A DNA stretch of 64,000 bases, taken from Deltaproteobacteria bacterium (GTDB lineage Bacteria > Myxococcota_A > UBA9042 > PHBI01). Positions within the stretch are counted from its first letter, which is position 1, and every line of letters starts with the position of its first letter. The notes beneath the pieces are model-generated. The model saw only the letters and a program-made list of their open reading frames with translations. It was not told the DNA's origin and did not search any database. The stretch spans positions 124,001 through 188,000 of the forward strand of contig JACKFA010000005.1 in the NCBI GenBank assembly GCA_020632715.1. Direction: 5' to 3'. A program made the position numbers and the translations under genes. Below are positions 20,088 to 28,137 of the stretch, in pieces.

Positions 20088-20846
20088 ATGGCGATCGAGC
20101 TCATCAGCCACCGCGACCTGCCAGCCATGCGTCGCGCGGGCCTCGCCGCCGCGAGCACGTTGCGCCACGTCGCGGCGCGGCTGCGCGCGGGCGTGACGAC
20201 CGGCGACATCGACCGCTGGGTGCGCGAGCACACGGCCGCGCTCGGCGGGCGCCCGTCGCAGCTCGGCTACGAGGGCTTCCCGGCGTCGGTGTGCACGAGC
20301 GTCAACGACGTCGTCTGCCACGGGATCCCGAGCCACGGCGTGCGCCTCGCCGACGGCGACATCGTCAACGTGGACGTCACGACCGAGCTCGACGGCTTCC
20401 ACGGCGACACGTCGGCGACGTTCTTCATCGGCGACGAGGCCGCCGCCTCCCCCGAGGCGCGCCACGTGGTCGATGTCGCGCGGCGCTGCCGCGACCTCGG
20501 CGTGGCGATGGTGGCGCCCGGCGTGCGGCTCGGCGACATCGGCGGCGCTATCGAGGAGCTCGCCGCCATCGAGGGCTGCACGGTCGTGCGGGAGCTCGGC
20601 GGGCACGGCATCGGGCGGCAGATGCACCTCGATCCGCACGTCGCCTACGTGGGGCCGCGCGGGCGCGGCGTGCGTCTCAAGGCCGGCATGGCCATCACGA
20701 TCGAGCCGATGATCAACCTCGGCGCCGCCGACATCGTCGTGCGCGGCGACGGCTGGACGATCGTCACCGCCGACGGTGCCCTCTCGGCGCAGTTCGAGCA
20801 CACGGTGCTCGTGACCGCCGACGGGCACGAGATCCTCACGGTTTGA
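20088..20846 (+). CDS. map: Methionine aminopeptidase type I
   Basis: 252 residues from ATG 20088. All five metal ligands of the pita-bread fold are visible: Asp in IVNVDVT, Asp in HGDTSATF, His in GGHGIG, Glu in TIEPM and Glu in QFEHT. It removes the N-terminal methionine from nascent proteins with a divalent metal pair. Length agrees with the E. coli enzyme (about 260). It follows the stator genes by 60 bp but is probably independent: there is no Shine-Dalgarno, and CATGAT lies exactly 6 bp before the ATG, as in other likely leaderless genes here. A GTG at 20070 in frame is a less likely start. Confidence 0.95.
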   Translation: MAIELISHRDLPAMRRAGLAAASTLRHVAARLRAGVTTGDIDRWVREHTAALGGRPSQLGYEGFPASVCTSVNDVVCHGIPSHGVRLADGDIVNVDVTTELDGFHGDTSATFFIGDEAAASPEARHVVDVARRCRDLGVAMVAPGVRLGDIGGAIEELAAIEGCTVVRELGGHGIGRQMHLDPHVAYVGPRGRGVRLKAGMAITIEPMINLGAADIVVRGDGWTIVTADGALSAQFEHTVLVTADGHEILTV

Positions 20847-20869
20847 TCGCCCGCCTGCAGACGGGGGAT

Positions 20870-20898
20870 GACAACCAATACCGCTCGGTATAGTTGTC
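20870..20898. promoter_or_regulatory. Imperfect palindrome upstream of the ROK gene
   Basis: GACAAC (20870-20875) and GTTGTC (20893-20898) flank TACCG / CGGTA, giving a 29-bp two-part inverted repeat in an otherwise GC-rich gap. ROK repressors often control themselves, so this is a candidate operator; no promoter hexamers are clear. Confidence 0.4.
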
Positions 20899-21025
20899 TG
20901 CCAGCGAGCTGCTCACGCTCGATGCGCTTCCTTTCGGACTTCGGATGTGATGCCGTAGACCGAGATGGTGCCGGCGTCTCCGACGTTTCGGATTCGCCCT
21001 GGCGACATCCCTCAGGAGTGAACAG

Positions 21026-22312
21026 ATTTCACTTGGACCCCCGCCGGGCGCCCCGCCGCCGACAGGACCCGCCGACGCCGCGGGTGGCAAGCGCGAGCGC
21101 TGGCGACCGACCCCCGCGTCCCGGCGCGCCAAGCTCGACGGGCCGCGCCTCCGTGAGGAGAACCTGAACGTCGTCCTGAACCTCCTGTGGTCGCGCCGCA
21201 CGATCTCGCGCGCGGACCTCGCGCGGGAGACGGGGCTCAGCCGCTCGACCGTCTCGTCGATCGTGACGACGCTGCTCCGCCGCGGCCTCGTCGCGGAGCG
21301 CGGCGCGGGCGGCTCGAGCGGCGGGCGCCCGCCGGTCATCCTCGGCTTCGACGACGACCGCTACAACGCGTTCGGCGTGGAGCTCGACGCCGACACCATC
21401 ACGGTCCTGCGCGTGAACCTGCGGGGGGAGACGCTCGACGTGCGGCGCGCCCCGTTCGCGGTCGCGGAGGACCCGGACGGCGCGCTCGCCTACGTGAGCG
21501 CGATGGTCTGCGACATGATCCTCGCGAGCGGCCACCTGCTCGAGCGGATCCTGGGGCTCGGGGTCGCCGTGCCCTGCCCCATCGACCCGGTGACCGCGTC
21601 GGCCCCGGCGAACCTCTTCCTGCCGCGCTGGCAGGGGGTCCCCGTGGCGGCGGCGCTCGGGGCGGCCACGGGGCTCACGGTCCTCGTCGAGAACACCGCC
21701 ACGGTCGGGGCGCTCGCGGAGCAGTGGTGGGGCGCGGGCGTCGGCGGGGAGGACCTCGTCTACATCGCGGCGGCCGGCTGTGTCGGCGCGGGCTTCGTCT
21801 TCCGGGGGGACGTCTACCGCGGCGTGAACGGCGCGGCGGGCGAGATCGCCCACCTCCAGGTCGACGACGACGGCGCCCCCTGCGCCTGCGGCTTGCGCGG
21901 GTGCCTCGTGACGCGCGTGGGCGCGCGGGCGCTCACGGGCCGCGCCGCGTCGCTCGACGCGGCGGAGCCGTTCCCGAACCTCGCGTCGATCGTCACGCGC
22001 GCGATCGAGGGCGCGCCAGCCGCGCGGCGCGTCGTCGCCGAGGCGGGGTCCGCGCTCGGCCGCTGCGTGGCGACGATCGTGAACCTGACGAACCCGACGC
22101 TTGTCGTCGTGGGCGGGCCGCTCCCGACGACGGGGGCGCTGTTCATGGACCCGCTCCGGGCCGCCGTGCGCGAGCGGACCCACATCGCGGCCGTCGCGAA
22201 GACGCCCGTGATGGCGAGCGCGCTCGGGCCGACGTCCGTGGCGCTCGGCGCCGCGACCCTCGTCATCGCGCGGGGGCTCGAGAGGACGCTGCTCGACGCG
22301 GCGTTCTCCTGA
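21026..22312 (+). CDS. ROK-family transcriptional regulator (NagC/Mlc-like), possible AUU start
   Basis: 428 residues if begun at ATT 21026. The winged HTH (ISRADLARETGLSRSTVSSIV) is followed by a ROK sugar-kinase-like domain with GVAVPCPID, VENTATVGALAEQWW, NGAAGEIAH and the zinc site CACGLRGC. The first ATG/GTG/TTG in this frame is GTG 21263, which lies inside the HTH and would remove its recognition helix. No standard start occurs between the upstream stop (20948) and that point. ATT 21026 has a perfect AGGAG (21014-21018) 7 bases upstream, so a rare AUU start, as in infC, is my best reading; a sequencing frameshift is the alternative. Likely a sugar-responsive repressor. Its TGA abuts the convergent epimerase stop. 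Confidence 0.8.
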   Translation: MSLGPPPGAPPPTGPADAAGGKRERWRPTPASRRAKLDGPRLREENLNVVLNLLWSRRTISRADLARETGLSRSTVSSIVTTLLRRGLVAERGAGGSSGGRPPVILGFDDDRYNAFGVELDADTITVLRVNLRGETLDVRRAPFAVAEDPDGALAYVSAMVCDMILASGHLLERILGLGVAVPCPIDPVTASAPANLFLPRWQGVPVAAALGAATGLTVLVENTATVGALAEQWWGAGVGGEDLVYIAAAGCVGAGFVFRGDVYRGVNGAAGEIAHLQVDDDGAPCACGLRGCLVTRVGARALTGRAASLDAAEPFPNLASIVTRAIEGAPAARRVVAEAGSALGRCVATIVNLTNPTLVVVGGPLPTTGALFMDPLRAAVRERTHIAAVAKTPVMASALGPTSVALGAATLVIARGLERTLLDAAFS

Positions 22313-23269
22313 TCAGCGCCCGACCAGGTCGGTGAGGGCCGGCGCGAGCTCCGGGAAGCGGAACGCGAAGCCGGCCGCCTCGGCGGCGCGCGGGACGACG
22401 CGGCGCGAGCTCGTGAGCTCGGTCGCGAACTCGCCGAGGCCGAGCTTGAGGGCGAACGCGGGCGCCGGGAGGATGGCCGGCCGGTGGAGCGCGTGGCCGA
22501 GGGCCTTGGCGAAGTCGGCGTTCCGGACGGGCGCGGGGGCGGTGCCGTTGACGGCGCCTGCGAGGTCGGGGTGGTCGATGGCGAAGACGATGAGCCGCAC
22601 GAGGTCGTCGAGGTGGATCCAGGCCCACCACTGGTCGCCCGAGCCCATGCGGCCGCCGGCGCCGAGCTTGAACGGCGTGAGGAGCTTCTCGAGCGCGCCG
22701 CCGTCGGGGTGCATGACGAGGCCGGTGCGGAGGCGGACGACGCGCACGTCGAGCGGCTCGGCGCGGAGCGCCTCGGCCTCCCAGGCCTGGCAGACGTCCG
22801 CGAGGAAGTCGCCGCCGGCCGCGGAGGACTCGGTGAGGATCTCGTCGTCGCGGTCGCCGTAGTAGCCGATGGCGCTGCCGGAGACGAGCACGGCCGGGCG
22901 CGAGGCGGCCACGGCGAGGGCGTTCACGAGCTGGCGGGTGCCGTCGACGCGGCTCTCGCGGATGGCCTTCTTCTTGGCGTCGGTCCAGCGGCCGTTGACG
23001 GGCTCGCCGGCGAGATGGACGACGGCGTCGACGCCGTCGACCGCGGCGGGAGGCACGGGGGCGTCGGGGGAGACCCAGGAGAACCAGCGGCGGACGGGGT
23101 GCTCGGGGCTCCCGTCGCCGGGCTCGTGGCCGCTGCGGGTCAGGCCCCAGACGGTGTCGCCGCGGGCGGCGAGGGCCTTCGTGAGGTGGCCGCCGATGAA
23201 GCCGGTGGCGCCCGTGACGAGGACGGTCTTCGGGGCGGGGGGAGCGGAGACGGTGGCTGGCGTGTCCAT
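22313..23269 (-). CDS. TIGR01777-family NAD-dependent epimerase (YfcH/SulA-like)
   Basis: 318 residues. An extended SDR with the N-terminal cofactor motif VTGATGFIGGHL, then AVVHLAGEPVNGRWTDAKK and SRVDGTRQLVNAL, a hallmark of the TIGR01777 group. The catalytic YYG (SAIGYYGDRDDE), the GLVMHPDGGALEKLLTPFK segment and WAWIHLDDL are also present. The C-terminal DUF1731 part ends in the typical substrate-loop pattern SSRRVVPRAAEAAGFAFRFP. The family is a membrane-free cytosolic oxidoreductase of uncertain substrate. It is 69 bp downstream of a lipoprotein gene on the same strand and may be co-transcribed with it. Confidence 0.93.
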   Translation of the reverse strand: MDTPATVSAPPAPKTVLVTGATGFIGGHLTKALAARGDTVWGLTRSGHEPGDGSPEHPVRRWFSWVSPDAPVPPAAVDGVDAVVHLAGEPVNGRWTDAKKKAIRESRVDGTRQLVNALAVAASRPAVLVSGSAIGYYGDRDDEILTESSAAGGDFLADVCQAWEAEALRAEPLDVRVVRLRTGLVMHPDGGALEKLLTPFKLGAGGRMGSGDQWWAWIHLDDLVRLIVFAIDHPDLAGAVNGTAPAPVRNADFAKALGHALHRPAILPAPAFALKLGLGEFATELTSSRRVVPRAAEAAGFAFRFPELAPALTDLVGR

Positions 23270-23338
23270 CGGGGGAACGTGGGCACGTGTCGAGCGATCG
23301 TCAATCTCAGAGCTCGACAGACGATGGACAGGCCGCAG

Positions 23339-23980
23339 TCAGTTGCAGATGGGGCCGGGCTCGCAGCGCCAGCCGGCGCCGTCGCGGAAGGTGCAGGACT
23401 CGAGGTCGCCCTCGCACGGCGCGGTCGGGGCGGCGGGGTCGACGCAGTGGTAGCCGCCGAGGAAGCGGCAGACGGAGCGCGAGACGCGGCAGACCTGCCC
23501 CGTCGGGCAATCGGCGTCGACGCGGCAGTCGGCGGGGACGCAGGTGTTGCCGCACGGGACGCCGGTGTTGGCGCCGCAGCGCGCCCCGGCGACGACGGCG
23601 CCGCAGGCGCAGACCTCGCCCGCGCCGCAGTCGGCGTCGGTCACGCAGCCCGAGGCGGAGCACGAGCACCGGAAGGCCGTCCCGTAGGCGGCCAGGACGC
23701 AGGTCTCGCCGTCGGCGCAGTCCGCGTTGGTGCCGCAGAGGGGCGCCACGGGGTGATTCGAGCTGCACGAGCCGGAGGCCGGCTGGGCGGCGGGGTCGTC
23801 GCAGATCGCGGTCGGTGGCGCCTCGTCGGGCGGCTCGCAGGCGAGGACGGCGGCGGTGTCCACATCGGCGTCGTTCGATGCGTCCGCGACGTCGGCGACG
23901 TCGACGTCCGCGCCGCTCGAGGCGTCGCTCCCACAGCCGAGCTGGGCGAACAGGCAGGCGAAGATGGCGAGGCGCAGCAT
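23339..23980 (-). CDS. Cys-rich lipoprotein
   Basis: 213 residues. A short signal peptide ends at the lipobox QLGC (residue 16), followed by an acidic low-complexity linker (ADVDVADVADASNDADVD). The rest carries repeated C-x-DADC-x-x-GEVC-like units (CVTDADCGAGEVCACG, CRVDADCPTGQVCRVS), a pattern widespread in myxobacterial secreted proteins and probably disulphide-bonded. It ends CTFRDGAGWRCEPGPICN, resembling the tail of the upstream gene product. The Shine-Dalgarno GAGGGATC overlaps the stop of that upstream gene, so the two form an operon. Function unknown. Confidence 0.8.
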   Translation of the reverse strand: MLRLAIFACLFAQLGCGSDASSGADVDVADVADASNDADVDTAAVLACEPPDEAPPTAICDDPAAQPASGSCSSNHPVAPLCGTNADCADGETCVLAAYGTAFRCSCSASGCVTDADCGAGEVCACGAVVAGARCGANTGVPCGNTCVPADCRVDADCPTGQVCRVSRSVCRFLGGYHCVDPAAPTAPCEGDLESCTFRDGAGWRCEPGPICN

Positions 23981-23986
23981 GATCCC

Positions 23987-24313
23987 TCAGAGGCAGACGA
24001 GAGCGACGTCGTCGCAGCGCCAAGCCGCGCCGCGGAAGCGGCACGCGCCGCACGCGGCGGTGCAGGTGGCGCTCGCCGGCTCGTCGCGCGGATCGTCGCA
24101 GGCGGTGACCACGCGCCCCTCGAGCGGCAGGTGCCAGGCGCCGGCGGCGTCGGCGTCGGCGAGGATCGATCTGGCGATGGCGTAGCGCACGGCGTGCTCC
24201 CCGGCGATGGCGGCTGTATCGACACCGTAGCAGCCTTCATGCCACACCGCGACGCCTACGCCGCGGCCACCGGCGCGTCCGCCACCCGGCCACCTGCTAT
24301 CCACCCCGACCAC
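23987..24313 (-). CDS. Small Cys-rich hypothetical protein (start uncertain)
   Basis: Up to 108 residues, beginning at GTG 24313 or more likely at an internal GTG (MWHEGCYG...). The only distinctive part is the C-terminus, CTAACGACRFRGAAWRCDD, which matches in spacing the CTFRDGAGWRC tail of the next gene product; both proteins end within six residues of that motif. No signal peptide is visible, so this may be a remnant of a duplicated lipoprotein or a small cytosolic protein. Its TGA is 6 bp before the next ATG. Confidence that it is translated is modest. Confidence 0.45.
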   Translation of the reverse strand: MVGVDSRWPGGGRAGGRGVGVAVWHEGCYGVDTAAIAGEHAVRYAIARSILADADAAGAWHLPLEGRVVTACDDPRDEPASATCTAACGACRFRGAAWRCDDVALVCL

Positions 24314-24427
24314 GAGCTAGCCACCCGCTGGCGCTCACGCGCCGGGCACACCCGCCCTCCGCGCCCCCCTGCACCCTGGTACGGCCCTTGCTCTCCCACA
24401 CGCCGCACCACGCCCGGGAGACCCACC

Positions 24428-26284
24428 ATGCGCCGAACGCCCCTCCTCGTCGCGAGCGCCGTCGCCACCACCGCGACCGCCCTCGCCCTCGCCGCCGCCC
24501 CGCCGGCCGTCGCCTGCGGCGGCTTCTTCTGCAACGCCCAGACGCAGTCGCCCATCATCCAGGCCGGCGAGCGCGTCCTCTTCGCGCGCCACGACGGCGT
24601 CGTCACGATGCACGTCGAGGTCGTCTACCAGGGCGATCCCACGCAGTTCGGCTGGATCCTCCCCGTCGCCGAGGTCCCGCGCGACGCGAGCGGCGCCCTC
24701 GTCCCCCTCGACCAGGTGCTCGGGATCTCGACCCAGACGCTCTTCCCGCGCCTCCAGGCCCTCACCGACCCCGTCTTCGCGGTGAACAACACCTTCGACG
24801 CCACCCCGTCGGCCTGCGAGGACAAGGGCGTCCCCGTCGGCGCCACGGTCAACTTCGACACCTCGAGCGCCGACACGGTCAGCACCTCGGACGCCAGCGC
24901 CTCCCCGCCGCCCGCGGTCGTCGTGCTCTCCGAGGCCCAGGTCGGGCCCTACGACGCGCAGCTCATCCACGCGACCCGCTCCGACGCCCTCTACGCCTGG
25001 CTGAACGACAACGGCTACCTCCAGGATCCCGCCGCCCAGCCCCTCCTCGACCACTACATCGCCGGCGGCTTCGACTTCATCGGGATCCGCCTCCAGAACG
25101 GCCGCGCCACGGGCGACATCCGCCCGCTCGCCCTCACCCTCGGCGAGACGGCCCCCTGCGTCCCGCTGCGCCTGACGCAGATCGCCGCCGCGAAGGACAT
25201 GCCCATCCTGGTCTGGGTGCTCGGCGACGCGCGCGCCGTCCCGAAGAACTTCATCAACGCGCAGCTCAACGACGCCGCCTTCGCCTTCCCCGGCGGCGGC
25301 GACTACCAGGGCCTCGTCTCGCAGGCCCTCGACGAGGCCGGCCACCGCGCCTGGGTCACCGAGCTCGCCGGGCCGCCGCCCGTCATGACGCTCCTCCCGG
25401 GCTACTCCGAGAGCGCCTTCGACGCCGCGACCGAGCTCGACGCCCTGCTCCTCGCGACCGGTGTCGGCATGAGCGATCCCGAGGTCGCCTCCGTGATCGA
25501 GGCCGCGATCCCGAAGCCCGCCGACCTCCACGGCTACCCCTACGAGAGCTGCAACTACGCCCAGCCCTGGGACGGGTGCGCCGACAAGGACGGTGAGCAC
25601 GTCACGACGGACGCCGAGTTCCGGAGCTACATCGCCTACTACGTGAGCCGAGACGACCTGCCCGTCGACCTCCCCGCCCTCAAGGAAGCCCTGCGCCGCG
25701 AGGTCGTCGCGCCACGCCAGGGCATCGAGGCCCTGTTCCGCGGCGCGAGGAAGATCACCCGCTTCTTCGCCCTCCTCGACCCGACCGAGATGACGCGCGA
25801 CCCGATCTTCGCCGAGAACCCGGACCTCCCCGACGTCGACAACCGCCACACCATCGACACGGTCATCCGCACCGACGCCAACTGCGACCAGTACGTCGAC
25901 GTCACCTACGCCGACGGCCGCGAGCGGCGCGTGCTCTGCGGCGGCTTCTGCGGCTTCCCCGCGATCTCGCCCGTCCCCGGCGAGTCGCCGCTCCGCTGGC
26001 CCGAGGTCCTCGACGAGGCCGGCGCGGCGCGCCCCTTCGACCCCTCGCAGGCGTCCGACGTCGACGCCCTCCTCGACGACGCCGTGCTCGGCTCGCCGAG
26101 CATCCCGGCCTCCTTCGGCTTCCGCGAGCCCGCGAAGGCGTCGGCCCTGCCGCTGCCGCGGGTCGAGACGTCGAGCAGCTCGGGCTGCGCGGGCGGGGGT
26201 GGCGGCGCGGGCGCGTCGCTCGTGGTGCTGGCCCTGACGCTGATCTTCGCGCTCCGCCGGCGCCGCGGCGTCGCGACGACGTAG
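24428..26284 (+). CDS. DUF2330 protein with MYXO-CTERM-like anchor
   Basis: 618 residues from ATG 24428. The signal peptide (LALAAAPPAVA) is followed by the DUF2330 signature CGGFFCN and QSPIIQAGERVLFARHDGVVT. The body has conserved phrases seen in the family (PTQFGWILPVAEVP, VNNTFDATPSACED, LLDHYIAGGFDFIGIRL). Near the end a second CGGFCG motif is followed by SSSGCAGGGGG, a hydrophobic helix (ASLVVLALTLIFAL) and RRRR. The Cys-containing Ser/Gly-rich tail, membrane span and Arg cluster have the layout of the MYXO-CTERM sorting signal, which targets proteins to the surface of myxobacteria. The biochemical function of DUF2330 is unknown. Confidence 0.9.
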   Translation: MRRTPLLVASAVATTATALALAAAPPAVACGGFFCNAQTQSPIIQAGERVLFARHDGVVTMHVEVVYQGDPTQFGWILPVAEVPRDASGALVPLDQVLGISTQTLFPRLQALTDPVFAVNNTFDATPSACEDKGVPVGATVNFDTSSADTVSTSDASASPPPAVVVLSEAQVGPYDAQLIHATRSDALYAWLNDNGYLQDPAAQPLLDHYIAGGFDFIGIRLQNGRATGDIRPLALTLGETAPCVPLRLTQIAAAKDMPILVWVLGDARAVPKNFINAQLNDAAFAFPGGGDYQGLVSQALDEAGHRAWVTELAGPPPVMTLLPGYSESAFDAATELDALLLATGVGMSDPEVASVIEAAIPKPADLHGYPYESCNYAQPWDGCADKDGEHVTTDAEFRSYIAYYVSRDDLPVDLPALKEALRREVVAPRQGIEALFRGARKITRFFALLDPTEMTRDPIFAENPDLPDVDNRHTIDTVIRTDANCDQYVDVTYADGRERRVLCGGFCGFPAISPVPGESPLRWPEVLDEAGAARPFDPSQASDVDALLDDAVLGSPSIPASFGFREPAKASALPLPRVETSSSSGCAGGGGGAGASLVVLALTLIFALRRRRGVATT

Positions 26285-26368
26285 GCGCCACCGGGGTCCG
26301 CGCCCTCCCAGACCCCGTCCGGGGGCGACGCGCGGTGTCAGACGCCACGCCCGCGCAGCCGGCGTCGA

Positions 26369-26397
26369 TTGAAGGAACGCCCCGGAACCTCTATACG
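26369..26397 (+). promoter_or_regulatory. Sigma-70 promoter giving a leaderless OmpA-like mRNA
   Basis: TTGAAG (26369-26374) and TATACG (26392-26397) are separated by exactly 17 bases. The expected start site falls on or next to the A of the ATG at 26404. No Shine-Dalgarno is present, so the message is probably leaderless. Confidence 0.6.
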
Positions 26398-26403
26398 GAA
26401 CCC

Positions 26404-28137
26404 ATGGCCTCCACACGCCGCGCGTTCCCCCGCCGCGCCGCTGCCCTCGCCGCGCTCGCGGTCGTGTCGGCGGCCGCGACGGCCCGCGCGGCCGACGTGA
26501 ACCCGGCGCTCGTCGAGCCGACGCTCGCGCCGGGCGGGATCTGGGCGGTCGGCACCACGCCGACGCCCACGGCGCTCGCGGTGTGGGGCGAGCTCGCGGC
26601 GACCTTCGCGAACGACGAGCTCGCCACGCGGACGGCCGACGGCGTCACGGCGGGCCCGCTCCGGAACCGCCTCGTCACGACGCTCATCGCCGGGATGGCG
26701 CTGCCGGAGGTACTCGACGTCGCCGTGGGCGTCCCGCTCGACGTCGTCGAGGTGCCCGGGGCCGACGGCGCCCGCGACGGCGAGGTCGCGCTCGGCGACG
26801 TGCGCCTCGAGGCGCGCGCGCGGCTCCTCACCCCGGCCCCCAGCGCTGGCGGCCTCGGCCTCGCCGTCGCCGTCGAGGCGTCGTTCCCGACGGGGGGCTC
26901 GGCGCCCTTCGCGACGGAGGGCGGCGTCACGGTCACCCCGCGGCTCGTGCTCGCGTGGCACGCGCCGGGCGGCGGCGCGGTCGCGCTGAACGCGGGTTTC
27001 CGTGTGCGCCCCGGGGCCGACGTCGTCGACCTCGCCATCGGGAACGAGCTCCGCGTCGGGATCGGCGGCGAGATCCCGCTCGGCCACTACGGTCTGGCCC
27101 TGCTCGCCGAGGTCGACGGGGCCGTGGGCTTCGGCGACTCCGCGCGCGACCCGAGCGGCGTCGACGCGCGCAAGCTCCCGCTCGAGGCGCTCGGCGGGCT
27201 CCGGTTCCGCCCGAGCGACGCGGTCGCGATCAGCGCGGGCGTCGGCGCCGGGCTCTCCGAGGGCTACGGCGCGGCCGACTGGCGCGCGCTGCTCTCCGTC
27301 TCGATCGGCGCGCCCACGGGCGCCGCGGACGCAGCACCCGTCGACCTCGACGCCGATCCGGTCGGCCCGGATCCCGTCGGCGCGGGGCCGGACGGGCCGC
27401 CGGGCGACGTCGGGCCGGGCACCCCGCCTGACGACGCGGATCCGGGCGTCCCGGCGCTGCCGCTGCCCGGTGAGCCAGGCTCCCCCGAGGCCCTCGCGAA
27501 CGCGGCCGACCCGGACGCCGACACGGACGGCGTCCCGCTCGGGGTCGACGCCTGCCCGGACGAGCCCGAGGACCGCGACGGGTTCCAGGACGAGGACGGG
27601 TGCCCCGACCCCGACGACGACATGGACGGGATCCTCGACGCGCGGGACGCCTGCCCGCGGGAGCCGGAGGTCTACAACGGGATCGCGGACGAGGACGGCT
27701 GCCCGGACGAGGGGGGCGCCGCGACCCCGCCCGTGAAGGCGACGGGCGACACGCTGGCGGTGAGCGGCGAGGTGCGGTTCGCGCCGGCGAGCGCGGTGCT
27801 CACGAGGGACGGCGCGGAGGTCGTCGACGGGGTGGCGGCGTTCATCCGGGCGCACCCGGAGATCTGGCGCGTCCGCGTCGAGGGCCACACCGACAACCAG
27901 GGGATCCCCGAGCAGAACGTCGACCTCAGCGAGCGCCGGGCGGCGTCGGTGCGGCGGCGGCTCATCGCGGCGGGCGTCGCGGCCGAGCGGGTCGCCACCA
28001 AGGGCTTCGGCGCGACCGTGCCGATCGCGTCGAACGGCACCACCGTGGGGCGCGCGCAGAACCGGCGCGTCGAGTTCCACGTGGTCGAGAGGCCGGCCCC
28101 CGAGGCTCCTACGCCCACGGCCGGGGAGGCGCCATGA
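26404..28137 (+). CDS. OmpA-family outer membrane protein with thrombospondin-3-like repeats
   Basis: 577 residues. A signal peptide ending ARAADVN is followed by a beta-rich region of about 270 residues (alternating strands such as PEVLDVAVGVPLDVVEV) consistent with a barrel. A Pro/Asp linker follows (about 305-370). Then come Asp-rich calcium-binding repeats of the thrombospondin type 3/OmpA kind (DADTDGVPLGVDACPDEPED, DGFQDEDGCPDPDDDMDGI, NGIADEDGCPDE). The C-terminal OmpA domain holds VEGHTDNQGIPEQNVDLSERR, ATKGFGATVPIASN and RVEFHV, which bind peptidoglycan. It overlaps the next start by 4 bases (ATGA), heading a three-gene operon with a LysM/FecR protein and a cyclase. Confidence 0.93.
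   Translation: MASTRRAFPRRAAALAALAVVSAAATARAADVNPALVEPTLAPGGIWAVGTTPTPTALAVWGELAATFANDELATRTADGVTAGPLRNRLVTTLIAGMALPEVLDVAVGVPLDVVEVPGADGARDGEVALGDVRLEARARLLTPAPSAGGLGLAVAVEASFPTGGSAPFATEGGVTVTPRLVLAWHAPGGGAVALNAGFRVRPGADVVDLAIGNELRVGIGGEIPLGHYGLALLAEVDGAVGFGDSARDPSGVDARKLPLEALGGLRFRPSDAVAISAGVGAGLSEGYGAADWRALLSVSIGAPTGAADAAPVDLDADPVGPDPVGAGPDGPPGDVGPGTPPDDADPGVPALPLPGEPGSPEALANAADPDADTDGVPLGVDACPDEPEDRDGFQDEDGCPDPDDDMDGILDARDACPREPEVYNGIADEDGCPDEGGAATPPVKATGDTLAVSGEVRFAPASAVLTRDGAEVVDGVAAFIRAHPEIWRVRVEGHTDNQGIPEQNVDLSERRAASVRRRLIAAGVAAERVATKGFGATVPIASNGTTVGRAQNRRVEFHVVERPAPEAPTPTAGEAP

Noticed and set aside
20868..21167. 99-codon frame with GTG 21018 overlapping the ROK N-terminus
   Set aside because: It shares the AGGAG but its product is Arg/Pro-rich without domain, and the HTH-coding frame runs through the same bases. 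It is relevant only as the possible partner of a sequencing frameshift.
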